This document shows positions 30,211 to 36,855 of a stretch of 39,365 bases of DNA, in pieces. Location of the stretch: the IMG/VR virus record IMGVR_UViG_3300025098_003339, positions 1 to 39,365 of that record; one strand, given 5' to 3'. The translations under genes and the position numbers were made by a program. Below the pieces are notes generated by a model, which made no database searches, had not been told where the DNA came from, and saw nothing but the letters and a program-made list of their open reading frames with translations. The stretch's first letter is position 1; the number at the start of each line of letters is the position of its first letter. The DNA comes from a virus.

Positions 30211-30522
30211 ATGAATACTGAATTTATTGAAGATGTTCAAATTGACGAAAGAATTAAAAAAGTAACACAAGAACCAATAAAGTATAAAGTTGTATTACTT
30301 AATGATGATCAGACACCAGTTGATTGGGTAGTTAAAGTACTCACAGAAATTTTTAAACATACAAATGACACAGCAGAAAAGATCACACTAACCATTCATA
30401 ACGAAGGATCAGGTGTTGCTGGCATATATACATTTGAAATAGCTGAACAAAAATCAATTGAAGCTACAACCGCAAGTAGAAATCACGGTTTCCCCTTGCA
30501 GATTAAACTGGAGGAAGAATGA
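30211..30522 (+). CDS. clpS: ClpS-type adaptor (N-end rule)
   Basis: 103 residues. ClpS core: KYKVVLLNDDQTPVDWVVKVL with the N-D-D motif that grips the N-terminal residue, then F.HTNDTAEKITLTIHNEG.GVAGIYTFEIAE with the H and GVAG loop that dock ClpA. Host ClpAP would be redirected by it toward N-degron substrates. In E. coli ClpS also inhibits degradation of ssrA-tagged proteins by ClpAP, and this phage carries its own tmRNA. The ATGA overlap couples it to the heme oxygenase gene. Confidence 0.93.
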   Translation: MNTEFIEDVQIDERIKKVTQEPIKYKVVLLNDDQTPVDWVVKVLTEIFKHTNDTAEKITLTIHNEGSGVAGIYTFEIAEQKSIEATTASRNHGFPLQIKLEEE

Positions 30523-31100
30523 GCAAAATCAAAGAGCTCACTTGGGATCATCACAAAAATGCAGAGAGACAAGAATTCGCAAAATTAATGATGGGTGGCA
30601 AAATGCATCCCGACTTGTACGCAACATACTTATGGAATCAACATAAAAAATACGACCTACTAGAAGCAATGTGTGGAGCACACGGTATATTTGCAGACAT
30701 TGGTCAAAACTTATCACGTAAATTATTAATTGAAGAAGACTTTAGAGAACTGTGGAAACACGACAATGAGCCTCTAATGGTGCAAAGTACCATTGATTAT
30801 CTTCAGCATATGCGAGATATAATGCACGACAAAAATGCGCTTATGGCCCACGTCTATGTTTTGTATATGGGAGATATGAGTGGCGGTCAAATGATAAAAA
30901 AGAAAATTCCAGGCGAAGGTCGAATGTATGATTTTGACGGAGACATACCTGCAATCAAAGATAAAATTAGAGAACTTACTACTGACGAAATGGCAGACGA
31001 AGCCAAGTGGGTATTTGACTCAGCAACACAATTATTTCAACAACTAATGGAGATAGGCCTTGAGCGTACTTTGGAACCATCTGACGCAGTGTCAGAGTGA
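30519..31100 (+). CDS. ho1: heme oxygenase
   Basis: 193 residues. HO-1-type features: TWDHHKNAE near the N-terminus (His11/His12, the proximal heme ligand is His12 by the HxxAE pattern), and AHVYVLYMGDMSGGQMIKK (Gly118-Asp-Met-Ser-Gly-Gly) forming the distal helix over heme. The reaction is heme + O2 + reductant to biliverdin IXalpha + CO + Fe2+. Coupled to clpS upstream and to the bilin reductase downstream, which uses the biliverdin. Cyanophages and some pelagiphage-like viruses carry this gene. Confidence 0.94.
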   Translation: MSKIKELTWDHHKNAERQEFAKLMMGGKMHPDLYATYLWNQHKKYDLLEAMCGAHGIFADIGQNLSRKLLIEEDFRELWKHDNEPLMVQSTIDYLQHMRDIMHDKNALMAHVYVLYMGDMSGGQMIKKKIPGEGRMYDFDGDIPAIKDKIRELTTDEMADEAKWVFDSATQLFQQLMEIGLERTLEPSDAVSE

Positions 31101-31752
31101 TATACTTGACATATTTGAAGAGTATGCAACTGAAATTGCAGAACCAGGACTAGACCACTTTAATAAAGAAGATGGCAGTTGGATTAACCGTGTGTATGCA
31201 AACGACAGTGTACGTAGAGCGCACATAGACGTTGTAGATGCACGTGAGTCTAAAGGCTTATGGATGATGCACGTATGTTGTTTTCCTGTGCTTAATAACG
31301 ATGCGCCTATATACGGCTTTGATGTTATTGCAGGTAAGAATAAAATGACTGGAGCCTTCCACGATTTTAGTCCAAGTGCTACTGTAGATCATATTATGAT
31401 TGACGGATACAAAGAAAGCGTTGAAGACTTTATACCTAAGAAGCAACGTGCTTTACCAGAATGGGCAACTAATATCTTTACAGATAAAATGCTTGCCGCA
31501 GGCAACGTAAGCGACGAAGAAGAAGCGTGTGCTATTATTGACATTGCTCTTAATAATTTACGTGCTTGGTTTGACGAAGTACCACAGTTTGACGGTGCTG
31601 GTAACAGAGATGAAGTTCAAGCGGCACAAGATTACTATTGCCACAATCAGCAACAAAATCCACATACACCAAATGTTATGAAGTCGTTAGGCTTGCCGGA
31701 AGAAGATGTAGAAGTGTTCTGTCGCGATATGCTGTTTCCTAAATTAACATAA
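31060..31752 (+). CDS. pcyX: ferredoxin-dependent bilin reductase, PcyX/PebS-like
   Basis: 230 residues from TTG 31060, with GGAG before it, overlapping the heme oxygenase end. FDBR signature: HVCCFPVLNNDAPIYGFDVIAG (residues 71-92), FHDFSP with Asp102 (PcyA Asp105 place), LPEWATNIF, and a C-terminal YYCHNQQQNPHTPNVM segment like PcyA's YCQQQQKND. At the PcyA Asp220 place there is Pro by my alignment, which fits the phage-encoded PcyX group that makes phycoerythrobilin from biliverdin with ferredoxin. The host has no phycobilisome, so the pigment's use is unknown. PebS is the alternative name. Confidence 0.82.
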   Translation: MSVLWNHLTQCQSDILDIFEEYATEIAEPGLDHFNKEDGSWINRVYANDSVRRAHIDVVDARESKGLWMMHVCCFPVLNNDAPIYGFDVIAGKNKMTGAFHDFSPSATVDHIMIDGYKESVEDFIPKKQRALPEWATNIFTDKMLAAGNVSDEEEACAIIDIALNNLRAWFDEVPQFDGAGNRDEVQAAQDYYCHNQQQNPHTPNVMKSLGLPEEDVEVFCRDMLFPKLT

Positions 31753-31769
31753 ATACTAAAAACATTTAG
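31748..31769 (+). promoter_or_regulatory. late-promoter motif and short hairpin before gene 31779
   Basis: CATAAATA (31748-31755), then CTAAA (31756-31760), loop AACA, TTTAG (31765-31769), with RBS TAGGA overlapping the 3' arm. A start near 31761 would remove the 5' arm. Confidence 0.5.
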
Positions 31770-31778
31770 GAATAATCA

Positions 31779-33182
31779 ATGCGCTTTAATGAGTTTAAAT
31801 CAGTAGGAACAAAATTAGTTGCAGAATCAAAAGGATTCTTTGGCAGAAATGCTGGTGACAAATTTACACATCAAGATGGTAGAGAATATGCTATTGTACA
31901 AGTAGTTGCTTACCCAGATGCACAAACAAGCAAATTTGAAACTCCTGAAGCACGAGACGAATACATTGAATTGTTTAAGAAAGAACACGGCAATGTAGAA
32001 ATTGAATGGGTTAACAAGCCTGCAAAAAATATGCTTTCCTTCGGTATAGCTCAATTAGACGATCAAGACGGCAATCACGTATACTGGGGCAAGTATATGC
32101 AGTCAGTAGGTTTTGATCTTATGGGAAGTTGGGCAAACAAACAAACTCCTCCAGGCTGGGCATTACAAACTAAAGGTGCAAAGAAGTTTGCATCAGGGTT
32201 TGACCCACAGCATTTAATTAGAACTGAAAATAGATTTAAGGGTGTCGATAGTATTATCAACACTGTTGAAAAAAATTCGGAAGAACAAGTTGTAAACGTA
32301 TTTAAAGAAGCACTACAAAATTTAGCACAAGGTCGCGGCGGAATTGTATTTCCACAGATGTACGATCAACAAGCAGCCATTCGTGATTACTTTGGAGAAG
32401 TAATGCAACCAGTTGCACTAATGGGCGGAGTTATTAAAGGTCAAGCAGAAGATGCTAGACAGCAACTAGCAGACGGTGCTGAATGGAGAGACTGTGAAGT
32501 TTATTGGCCAATGGCAATGAACGCTGCTCTATGTGACTCGTTTATGATTGCACCTAATGGCGCACAAATTGGTATTAGTTCAAAAGGCGGACAAGGTGCT
32601 GCTGCAAGTTCAAAAAACTTACACGATGCAGTTCTTAAGGCACGTAAAAATGGTAACGAAATTCTAAACAAAGGCGGAGTAGCAGAATTTGCTGCACAGT
32701 TAGTAAGCACTATCGCTGAAAATAGTCAATATGACGGACCAATTGAAGTTGGTAAAATGCTTGGCATCGAAGGTATTGACGATACCTTAAACGAAGAAAT
32801 TAAGAAATACATCAAAGAAGGTAAAAGTGACTTAGATGGTATGAGTCCACAAGCACAAAAGATTGCCGAACCGTTTGCATTTAAATTAGAAACAAAAGGC
32901 TTTAACACAGGGTATGCGTTATTAAGTGCAGCTAGTAAGACTTGTGCAAAAGTTATTAACGCCGAAGACACTTTTTCAAAAGGTGCTATTGCACTACTAA
33001 ATCAATCCGACATTATTCAATTGTATACTAAGATGGGCAAACGAGGTGATGATGCTGTACTAGGTGAATTCAAAGCAGTTTATCCACCAACATTCTCAGG
33101 CAAGGTATTACTTGAAGGCGGCAAGAACTACTACAGTTCACGTGTCGGCGGCAAGATGGCTTTTGCTATTGGGAAGAAATAA
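31779..33182 (+). CDS. large unknown protein with MRFNEFK leader (possible internal virion protein)
   Basis: 467 residues. It starts MRFNEFKSVGTKLVAESKGFF, the same seven residues as the head-type protein at 2135, so it may be brought into the head and trimmed (LVAE/S). A possible phosphate-type loop appears in ISSKGGQGAAASSKNLHDAV; the middle has AGMGG-like and DCEVYWPMAMNAA blocks; the end, GKNYYSSRVGGKMAFAIGKK, is basic. No enzyme family is recognised. It has no signal peptide. Its 3' end overlaps the Fis-like gene on the other strand by 17 bases. Confidence 0.75.
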   Translation: MRFNEFKSVGTKLVAESKGFFGRNAGDKFTHQDGREYAIVQVVAYPDAQTSKFETPEARDEYIELFKKEHGNVEIEWVNKPAKNMLSFGIAQLDDQDGNHVYWGKYMQSVGFDLMGSWANKQTPPGWALQTKGAKKFASGFDPQHLIRTENRFKGVDSIINTVEKNSEEQVVNVFKEALQNLAQGRGGIVFPQMYDQQAAIRDYFGEVMQPVALMGGVIKGQAEDARQQLADGAEWRDCEVYWPMAMNAALCDSFMIAPNGAQIGISSKGGQGAAASSKNLHDAVLKARKNGNEILNKGGVAEFAAQLVSTIAENSQYDGPIEVGKMLGIEGIDDTLNEEIKKYIKEGKSDLDGMSPQAQKIAEPFAFKLETKGFNTGYALLSAASKTCAKVINAEDTFSKGAIALLNQSDIIQLYTKMGKRGDDAVLGEFKAVYPPTFSGKVLLEGGKNYYSSRVGGKMAFAIGKK

Positions 33183-33444
33183 ACGGAAAGTCGTACTTTT
33201 TCATTTTAGCAATTAAATTAGTTCTACCTATTTTTAATAGTTTAGCAGCTTTAGATTGATTCCCTTCAGTCTTTGCAAGTGCATCACTAATTCTATCACG
33301 TTCTAACATTTCTACCTCATCGGGCAAAGCAGTTTGATATTTAAGTTCTTCGTGATATTCGGCAAGCTCTCCACATATTTTCCAAAGAGCGTCTTGTTCT
33401 TCTCTATTGCGTTGTATTTCTTTTTCTGATATTGTATTGTTCAT
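33166..33444 (-). CDS. Fis-family DNA-binding protein
   Basis: 92 residues, the only minus-strand gene seen. The C-terminal half is a Fis-type helix-turn-helix: ERDRISDALAKTEGNQSKAAKLLKIGRTNLIAKMKKY (residues about 48-84), where GN..kAAkLLkI.R..L is the usual HTH_8 pattern. The N-terminal part is helical and could dimerise. Convergent with gene 31779 and divergent from the curli cluster, whose upstream region holds three palindromes. It may repress or activate that cluster, or itself (inference). No SD is visible; a late-type motif (AATAAATA, minus strand 33456-33449) sits five bases before ATG. Confidence 0.88.
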   Translation of the reverse strand: MNNTISEKEIQRNREEQDALWKICGELAEYHEELKYQTALPDEVEMLERDRISDALAKTEGNQSKAAKLLKIGRTNLIAKMKKYDFPFISSQ

Positions 33445-33448
33445 AATA

Positions 33449-33456
33449 TATTTATT
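33449..33456 (-). promoter_or_regulatory. late-promoter-like motif for the Fis-like gene
   Basis: AATAAATA read on the minus strand, five bases before the ATG, so a transcript would be nearly leaderless. Confidence 0.35.
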
Positions 33457-33468
33457 TTTTATTAACTA

Positions 33469-33488
33469 GGTGTAAAATTTTTTACACC
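33469..33488. promoter_or_regulatory. 20-bp near-perfect palindrome between Fis-like gene and curli cluster
   Basis: GGTGTAAAAT/TTTTTACACC, one mismatch at the centre. A/T-rich core, no GC-rich stem; an operator is more likely than a terminator. Lies in the divergent intergenic region. Confidence 0.6.
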
Positions 33489-33492
33489 AAAT

Positions 33493-33500
33493 GATAAATA
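33493..33500 (+). promoter_or_regulatory. late-promoter-like motif GATAAATA, curli cluster (distal)
   Basis: First of two copies in the 125-base region before csgF. Confidence 0.5.
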
Positions 33501-33508
33501 CAGAAGTA

Positions 33509-33520
33509 ATGTTGCAACAT
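33509..33520. promoter_or_regulatory. 12-bp perfect palindrome ATGTTGCAACAT
   Basis: Perfect twofold symmetry; it covers the region where transcription from the 33493 motif would begin, so it is a good operator candidate. Confidence 0.55.
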
Positions 33521-33530
33521 ATTTAACTTT

Positions 33531-33558
33531 AGTATCGATACTTCATAAATACAGTATC
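33531..33558 (+). promoter_or_regulatory. AGTATC/GATACT half-sites flanking a late promoter before csgF
   Basis: AGTATCGATACT (33531-33542) is a perfect palindrome, and a third half-site AGTATC lies at 33553-33558. GATACT (33537-33542) can pair with that third copy, looping out CATAAATA (33544-33551) with the RBS CAGGAG just after. Half-sites on both sides of a promoter suggest an operator; the RNA hairpin is an alternative. Confidence 0.6.
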
Positions 33559-33569
33559 AGGAGACTATT

Positions 33570-34034
33570 ATGAAAAAAATATTTGGTATGATCGCAATAC
33601 TACTAGCAATGCCTTATTCAGCGAATGCTGATATGGTATGGGGTTTTAAATCTCCAGCTTTCCATTACGGGAATGGCTATTCTACACACGTACTAAGTGT
33701 AGAACAGTTACAACATAATCGTAAAGAAGACTTGCGTAAGGCAGCAGAGGCAGAGGCAAGCAGGTTAGAGCGTGAATTAGAAAATACTACACTAAACAAA
33801 TTTCTTAGAAATGTTGAAAGTAGAATTTATGCTAATCTAAGTAAACAAATGGTAGACGCTATGTTTGCCGATTGTGGAGATACTTGCACTAATACAGGCA
33901 CAGCAACTATTGAAGGATCAACACTTACTTGGGTTAAAGATCCAACATCAGGCACTATTACTTTAACAATCGTTGGTGAGGACGGTAGTATAACCGAAAT
34001 CACAATTCCAGGCGCAGGGGAGTTTAACTTCTAA
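33570..34034 (+). CDS. csgF: curli assembly protein CsgF
   Basis: 154 residues with signal peptide (MKKIFGMIAILLAMPYSANA/D). The mature start DMVWGFKSPAFHYGNGYSTH fits CsgF's T.TFQFRNPNFGGNP segment that plugs the CsgG pore; LNKFLRNVESRIYANLS matches the SQIL..L..N helix, and the C-terminal beta part (TWVKDPTSGTITLTIVGEDG.ITEITIPG) matches CsgF's closing domain. A middle insertion holds a charged helix and CGDTC. CsgF anchors and nucleates curli at the pore. Coupled to csgG by TAATG. Confidence 0.88.
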   Translation: MKKIFGMIAILLAMPYSANADMVWGFKSPAFHYGNGYSTHVLSVEQLQHNRKEDLRKAAEAEASRLERELENTTLNKFLRNVESRIYANLSKQMVDAMFADCGDTCTNTGTATIEGSTLTWVKDPTSGTITLTIVGEDGSITEITIPGAGEFNF

Positions 34035-34975
34035 TGCGAATGATAAAGACGCTTTTAACTATAGGAATTGGGATATTATTTTTACAAGGATGCGCGGTCA
34101 ATCCGAGTCTCCAAGTATTAGAAAGTACTAATGTATCGCCTGTAGTACAAGTTAGTCCGATTGAAGATAGGCTTGCGGCGGTCCCCGCAATAGATGGACC
34201 AAAGATTACTATCGCTGTTTATGGTTTCAGAGATGCAACAGGACAGCGTAAGCCGGCGGACAATATCGCCAACTTGTCGAGTGCAGTAACTCAGGGCTCA
34301 GAAGTATGGGTTATTAAGGCACTCCAAGATGTAGGTAACGGCGTCTGGTTTGAAGTTGTAGAGCGTGTGGGTATGGATAATTTGATTAAAGAACGTCAAC
34401 TTATTCGAAGTACACGAGAAGTTTATGAAAAAGAACTTCCAAACGGTCCTACACCGTTAAAGCCGATGTTGTTTGCAGGGCTTATACTTGAAGGAGGAAT
34501 TGTCGGGTATGATAGCAACACAGCAGTAGGTGGCGTAGGAGCAAGATACTTAGGTGTCGGTGCTCAAACAGAATACAGGGTAGATACTGTAACTGTTGTA
34601 ATGCGTTTAGTAAGTGTTAGCACAGGGAAAGTGCTAATGAGTATAGCAACCGAAAAGACAATCGCGAGCTATAGGTCCGGAGCGGACATATTCAAGTTTT
34701 TTGACTTGGGTACAAAACTTGTAGAAGCTGAAACCGGCTACAGTGTTAACGAACCAGTTAACTATGCAGTACGAGCAGCGATAGAACAAGGAGTAATTGA
34801 AATGGTTCACGAGGGCGAACACAGTGGATTATGGAAATTTAAAGATGTAACGTATACAGGTAAGTTACCTGAAGTAAGGCCATTAGTACTAGAGGAAGCT
34901 CTTAAGAAATGGCCAGATGCAAGATTAAATTGCAGTGCTGATGACTTATGTGTACCAACAAAGGATGATGAATAA
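34034..34975 (+). CDS. csgG: curli secretion pore lipoprotein CsgG
   Basis: 313 residues, lipobox LQGC (Cys20). Clear CsgG: KITIAVYGFRDATGQRKP, WFEVVERVGMDNLIKERQLI, MLFAGLILEGGIVGYDSN, GGVGARYLGVGAQTEYRVD, STGKVLMS, SYRSGADIFKFFD and ETGYSVNEPVNYAVRAAIEQG. It forms the nonameric outer-membrane channel that exports curlins. In the constriction loop the E. coli FKPYPASNFST is RKPADNIANLSS: Tyr51 is not kept, and Phe56 appears to be Leu, so pore chemistry may differ. The extra C-terminal 40 residues include CSADDLC. Confidence 0.95.
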   Translation: MRMIKTLLTIGIGILFLQGCAVNPSLQVLESTNVSPVVQVSPIEDRLAAVPAIDGPKITIAVYGFRDATGQRKPADNIANLSSAVTQGSEVWVIKALQDVGNGVWFEVVERVGMDNLIKERQLIRSTREVYEKELPNGPTPLKPMLFAGLILEGGIVGYDSNTAVGGVGARYLGVGAQTEYRVDTVTVVMRLVSVSTGKVLMSIATEKTIASYRSGADIFKFFDLGTKLVEAETGYSVNEPVNYAVRAAIEQGVIEMVHEGEHSGLWKFKDVTYTGKLPEVRPLVLEEALKKWPDARLNCSADDLCVPTKDDE

Positions 34976-35006
34976 CCAATAAGACGAAAGTCGAGGGCAA
35001 TTAAAA

Positions 35007-35726
35007 ATGAAAAAACTTTTATACATATTACCTTTCTTGTTAACGTCTACAGTCGCTCTGGCTAATGATATATACATTACTCAGGTTGGAGACAACTTAG
35101 ACTTAGATATCGTACAAGACGGGACAGATAACGAAATCGGTAATTCAACTACTGACTTCACAATTAACGGCGACGATATGACATTCAGTATTACACAAAC
35201 AGGTAATACTAATACTATTGCTGCTACTATTAATGGTGCTGATTACACAGGAACTTGGGATTTCTTTGGAGATTCAAATGCTGTAACATTAAACTGTGAT
35301 AGTTTAGGAACAGCAGGATCAGGTAACTGTGAAGATGTACAACTAGACATTGATGGCGATGGCGACGACAACACATATACATTTAACATTGGTGAAACAT
35401 CTGATGCAGGTGGTAGTGTTTTAACGTTTGACATCGACGGTGACAATAATATTTTAAACACTACAATCGACGGTGTTGATGCTAGTGTTACTGTAGTATC
35501 GGACAATAGTGCATCACTAGCAACTACAAGTGCAGCAGGCGACGAAGGTAATGCTATTACTATTAACTCAAGCGGCGGTGCAAGTCTAGACGGTCATACT
35601 ATTAATTTAAACATTACAGGCGGCGGTAGTACATATGATATTACACAAAGCGGTGTTGACGGAAGTACAATAGAAGCAACATTTAGTGGCGATAGTCAAG
35701 ACGTAGATATAACACAGAGAGATTAA
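35007..35726 (+). CDS. curlin-like subunit (divergent)
   Basis: 239 residues, signal peptide ending AL-A-NDIYITQVGDN. It begins with a curlin repeat (IYITQVGDNLDLDIVQDGTDNEIG) and another (FSITQTGNTNTIAA); further on, repeats are looser: D-G-D-(G/N)-D-N and I-x-x-T-I-x-x. A Cys pair (LNCDSLGTAGSGNCEDV) could form a disulphide, unlike E. coli CsgA. It ends DVDITQRD. Probably a nucleator or minor subunit secreted through CsgG, but either role is possible. csgE, csgC and csgD homologues are not visible in the window. Confidence 0.82.
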   Translation: MKKLLYILPFLLTSTVALANDIYITQVGDNLDLDIVQDGTDNEIGNSTTDFTINGDDMTFSITQTGNTNTIAATINGADYTGTWDFFGDSNAVTLNCDSLGTAGSGNCEDVQLDIDGDGDDNTYTFNIGETSDAGGSVLTFDIDGDNNILNTTIDGVDASVTVVSDNSASLATTSAAGDEGNAITINSSGGASLDGHTINLNITGGGSTYDITQSGVDGSTIEATFSGDSQDVDITQRD

Positions 35727-35727
35727 G

Positions 35728-36855
35728 ATGAAAGTCTTCGCTCTAGTAGTCATCGGCCTCTTGGCTTTGAATTCACAAGCTGCTGCACAAATCGGCACAG
35801 TGACAGAGCTTAAAGGCTCTGGTGAGATTGTACGTGAGAGCAATGTAATTGGTGATACTAAAGGCATTCCTCTCGAAGCAATGGACACAGCTAGGACTAA
35901 ACGTGGAAAGATGCGTTTAGACTTCATTGATGAAACTAGAGTAGATGTTATCGATAACAGTATACTAGTCATAGACGACTTTGTATACGACCCGGCATCA
36001 GGCACGGGTAAATTAGATATGCGAGCGGCACTAGGTACAGTGCGTTATGCAAGTGGTCAAATTGCTAAAAACTCAAGACAAAATGTAAGAGTACGCACAC
36101 CAAGTGCAACTATATCTGTGCGTGGTACAGACTTTATTATGGTTGTAGATGAGATCGGTGGCTCAATGGTAACACTATTACCTAGTTGTGATGCTAGTGG
36201 GTATTGTATAACAGGCGAAATCAAAGTTGAAACAGACGAGGGATTTGTTGTAATGAATCAAGCATTTCAGGCAACACAAGTTTCTCACAGTGGGCAACTG
36301 CCATCTCCACCTGTGGTTATAGGTCTAAACGAAGATCAAATTAATAACCTTTTAATTGTACGCAAAAAAACAGTTATTGAGGAAGAAGAAGATCAAATAC
36401 GCAAACGTACCCGTACAATGTTTGAATTCCTTGACATTGACGCTTTGGAGTTTGACGATCTTGACGAAGATGCACTAGTAGAAACAATCAAAGATATCTG
36501 GGTAACAGACTTAGATTATAGTGTAGACTATTACTTAGGTGAGCTATTAGTAGATATGATAGATCAATTAAACTTAGCACTAGCGGCATTGTTTAGAGAC
36601 GAATTAAAAGCATCAAACGATCAAATTTTTGAAGCAGAGTTAGGCGGATATGATGAGACAACACGTATTACACTTAGTATAGAACAAGATAAATGGACTG
36701 TACAAAGAACTAGTACAGACGTAAATAACTATATGAAACTAAATTTAAGTCAAGAAAGTGGTTATCGTATTAATATTGAACAAAGTGATGAAGCAGTATA
36801 CGAATATATGTTAGGTTCAGGAACCAATCAAATAGATATAAAACAAAGACAGTAA
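35728..36855 (+). CDS. FecR-domain protein with curlin-like C-terminus
   Basis: 375 residues, signal peptide (ALVVIGLLALNSQAAA/Q). Residues about 22-150 form the FecR domain: GTVTELKGSGEIVRE, KGIPLEAMDTARTKRGKMRLDFID, TRVDVIDNSILVIDDF, ...VRTPSATISVRGTDF. Middle part acidic (EEEEDQIRKRTRTMFEF). The final 35 residues, LNLSQESGYRINIEQSDEAV...NQIDIKQRQ, look like curlin repeats (I-x-I-x-Q). FecR domains usually sense or bind surface signals with anti-sigma proteins; here there is no sigma factor nearby. It may cap or nucleate the fibre. Coupled to the flanking curlin genes. Confidence 0.85.
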   Translation: MKVFALVVIGLLALNSQAAAQIGTVTELKGSGEIVRESNVIGDTKGIPLEAMDTARTKRGKMRLDFIDETRVDVIDNSILVIDDFVYDPASGTGKLDMRAALGTVRYASGQIAKNSRQNVRVRTPSATISVRGTDFIMVVDEIGGSMVTLLPSCDASGYCITGEIKVETDEGFVVMNQAFQATQVSHSGQLPSPPVVIGLNEDQINNLLIVRKKTVIEEEEDQIRKRTRTMFEFLDIDALEFDDLDEDALVETIKDIWVTDLDYSVDYYLGELLVDMIDQLNLALAALFRDELKASNDQIFEAELGGYDETTRITLSIEQDKWTVQRTSTDVNNYMKLNLSQESGYRINIEQSDEAVYEYMLGSGTNQIDIKQRQ

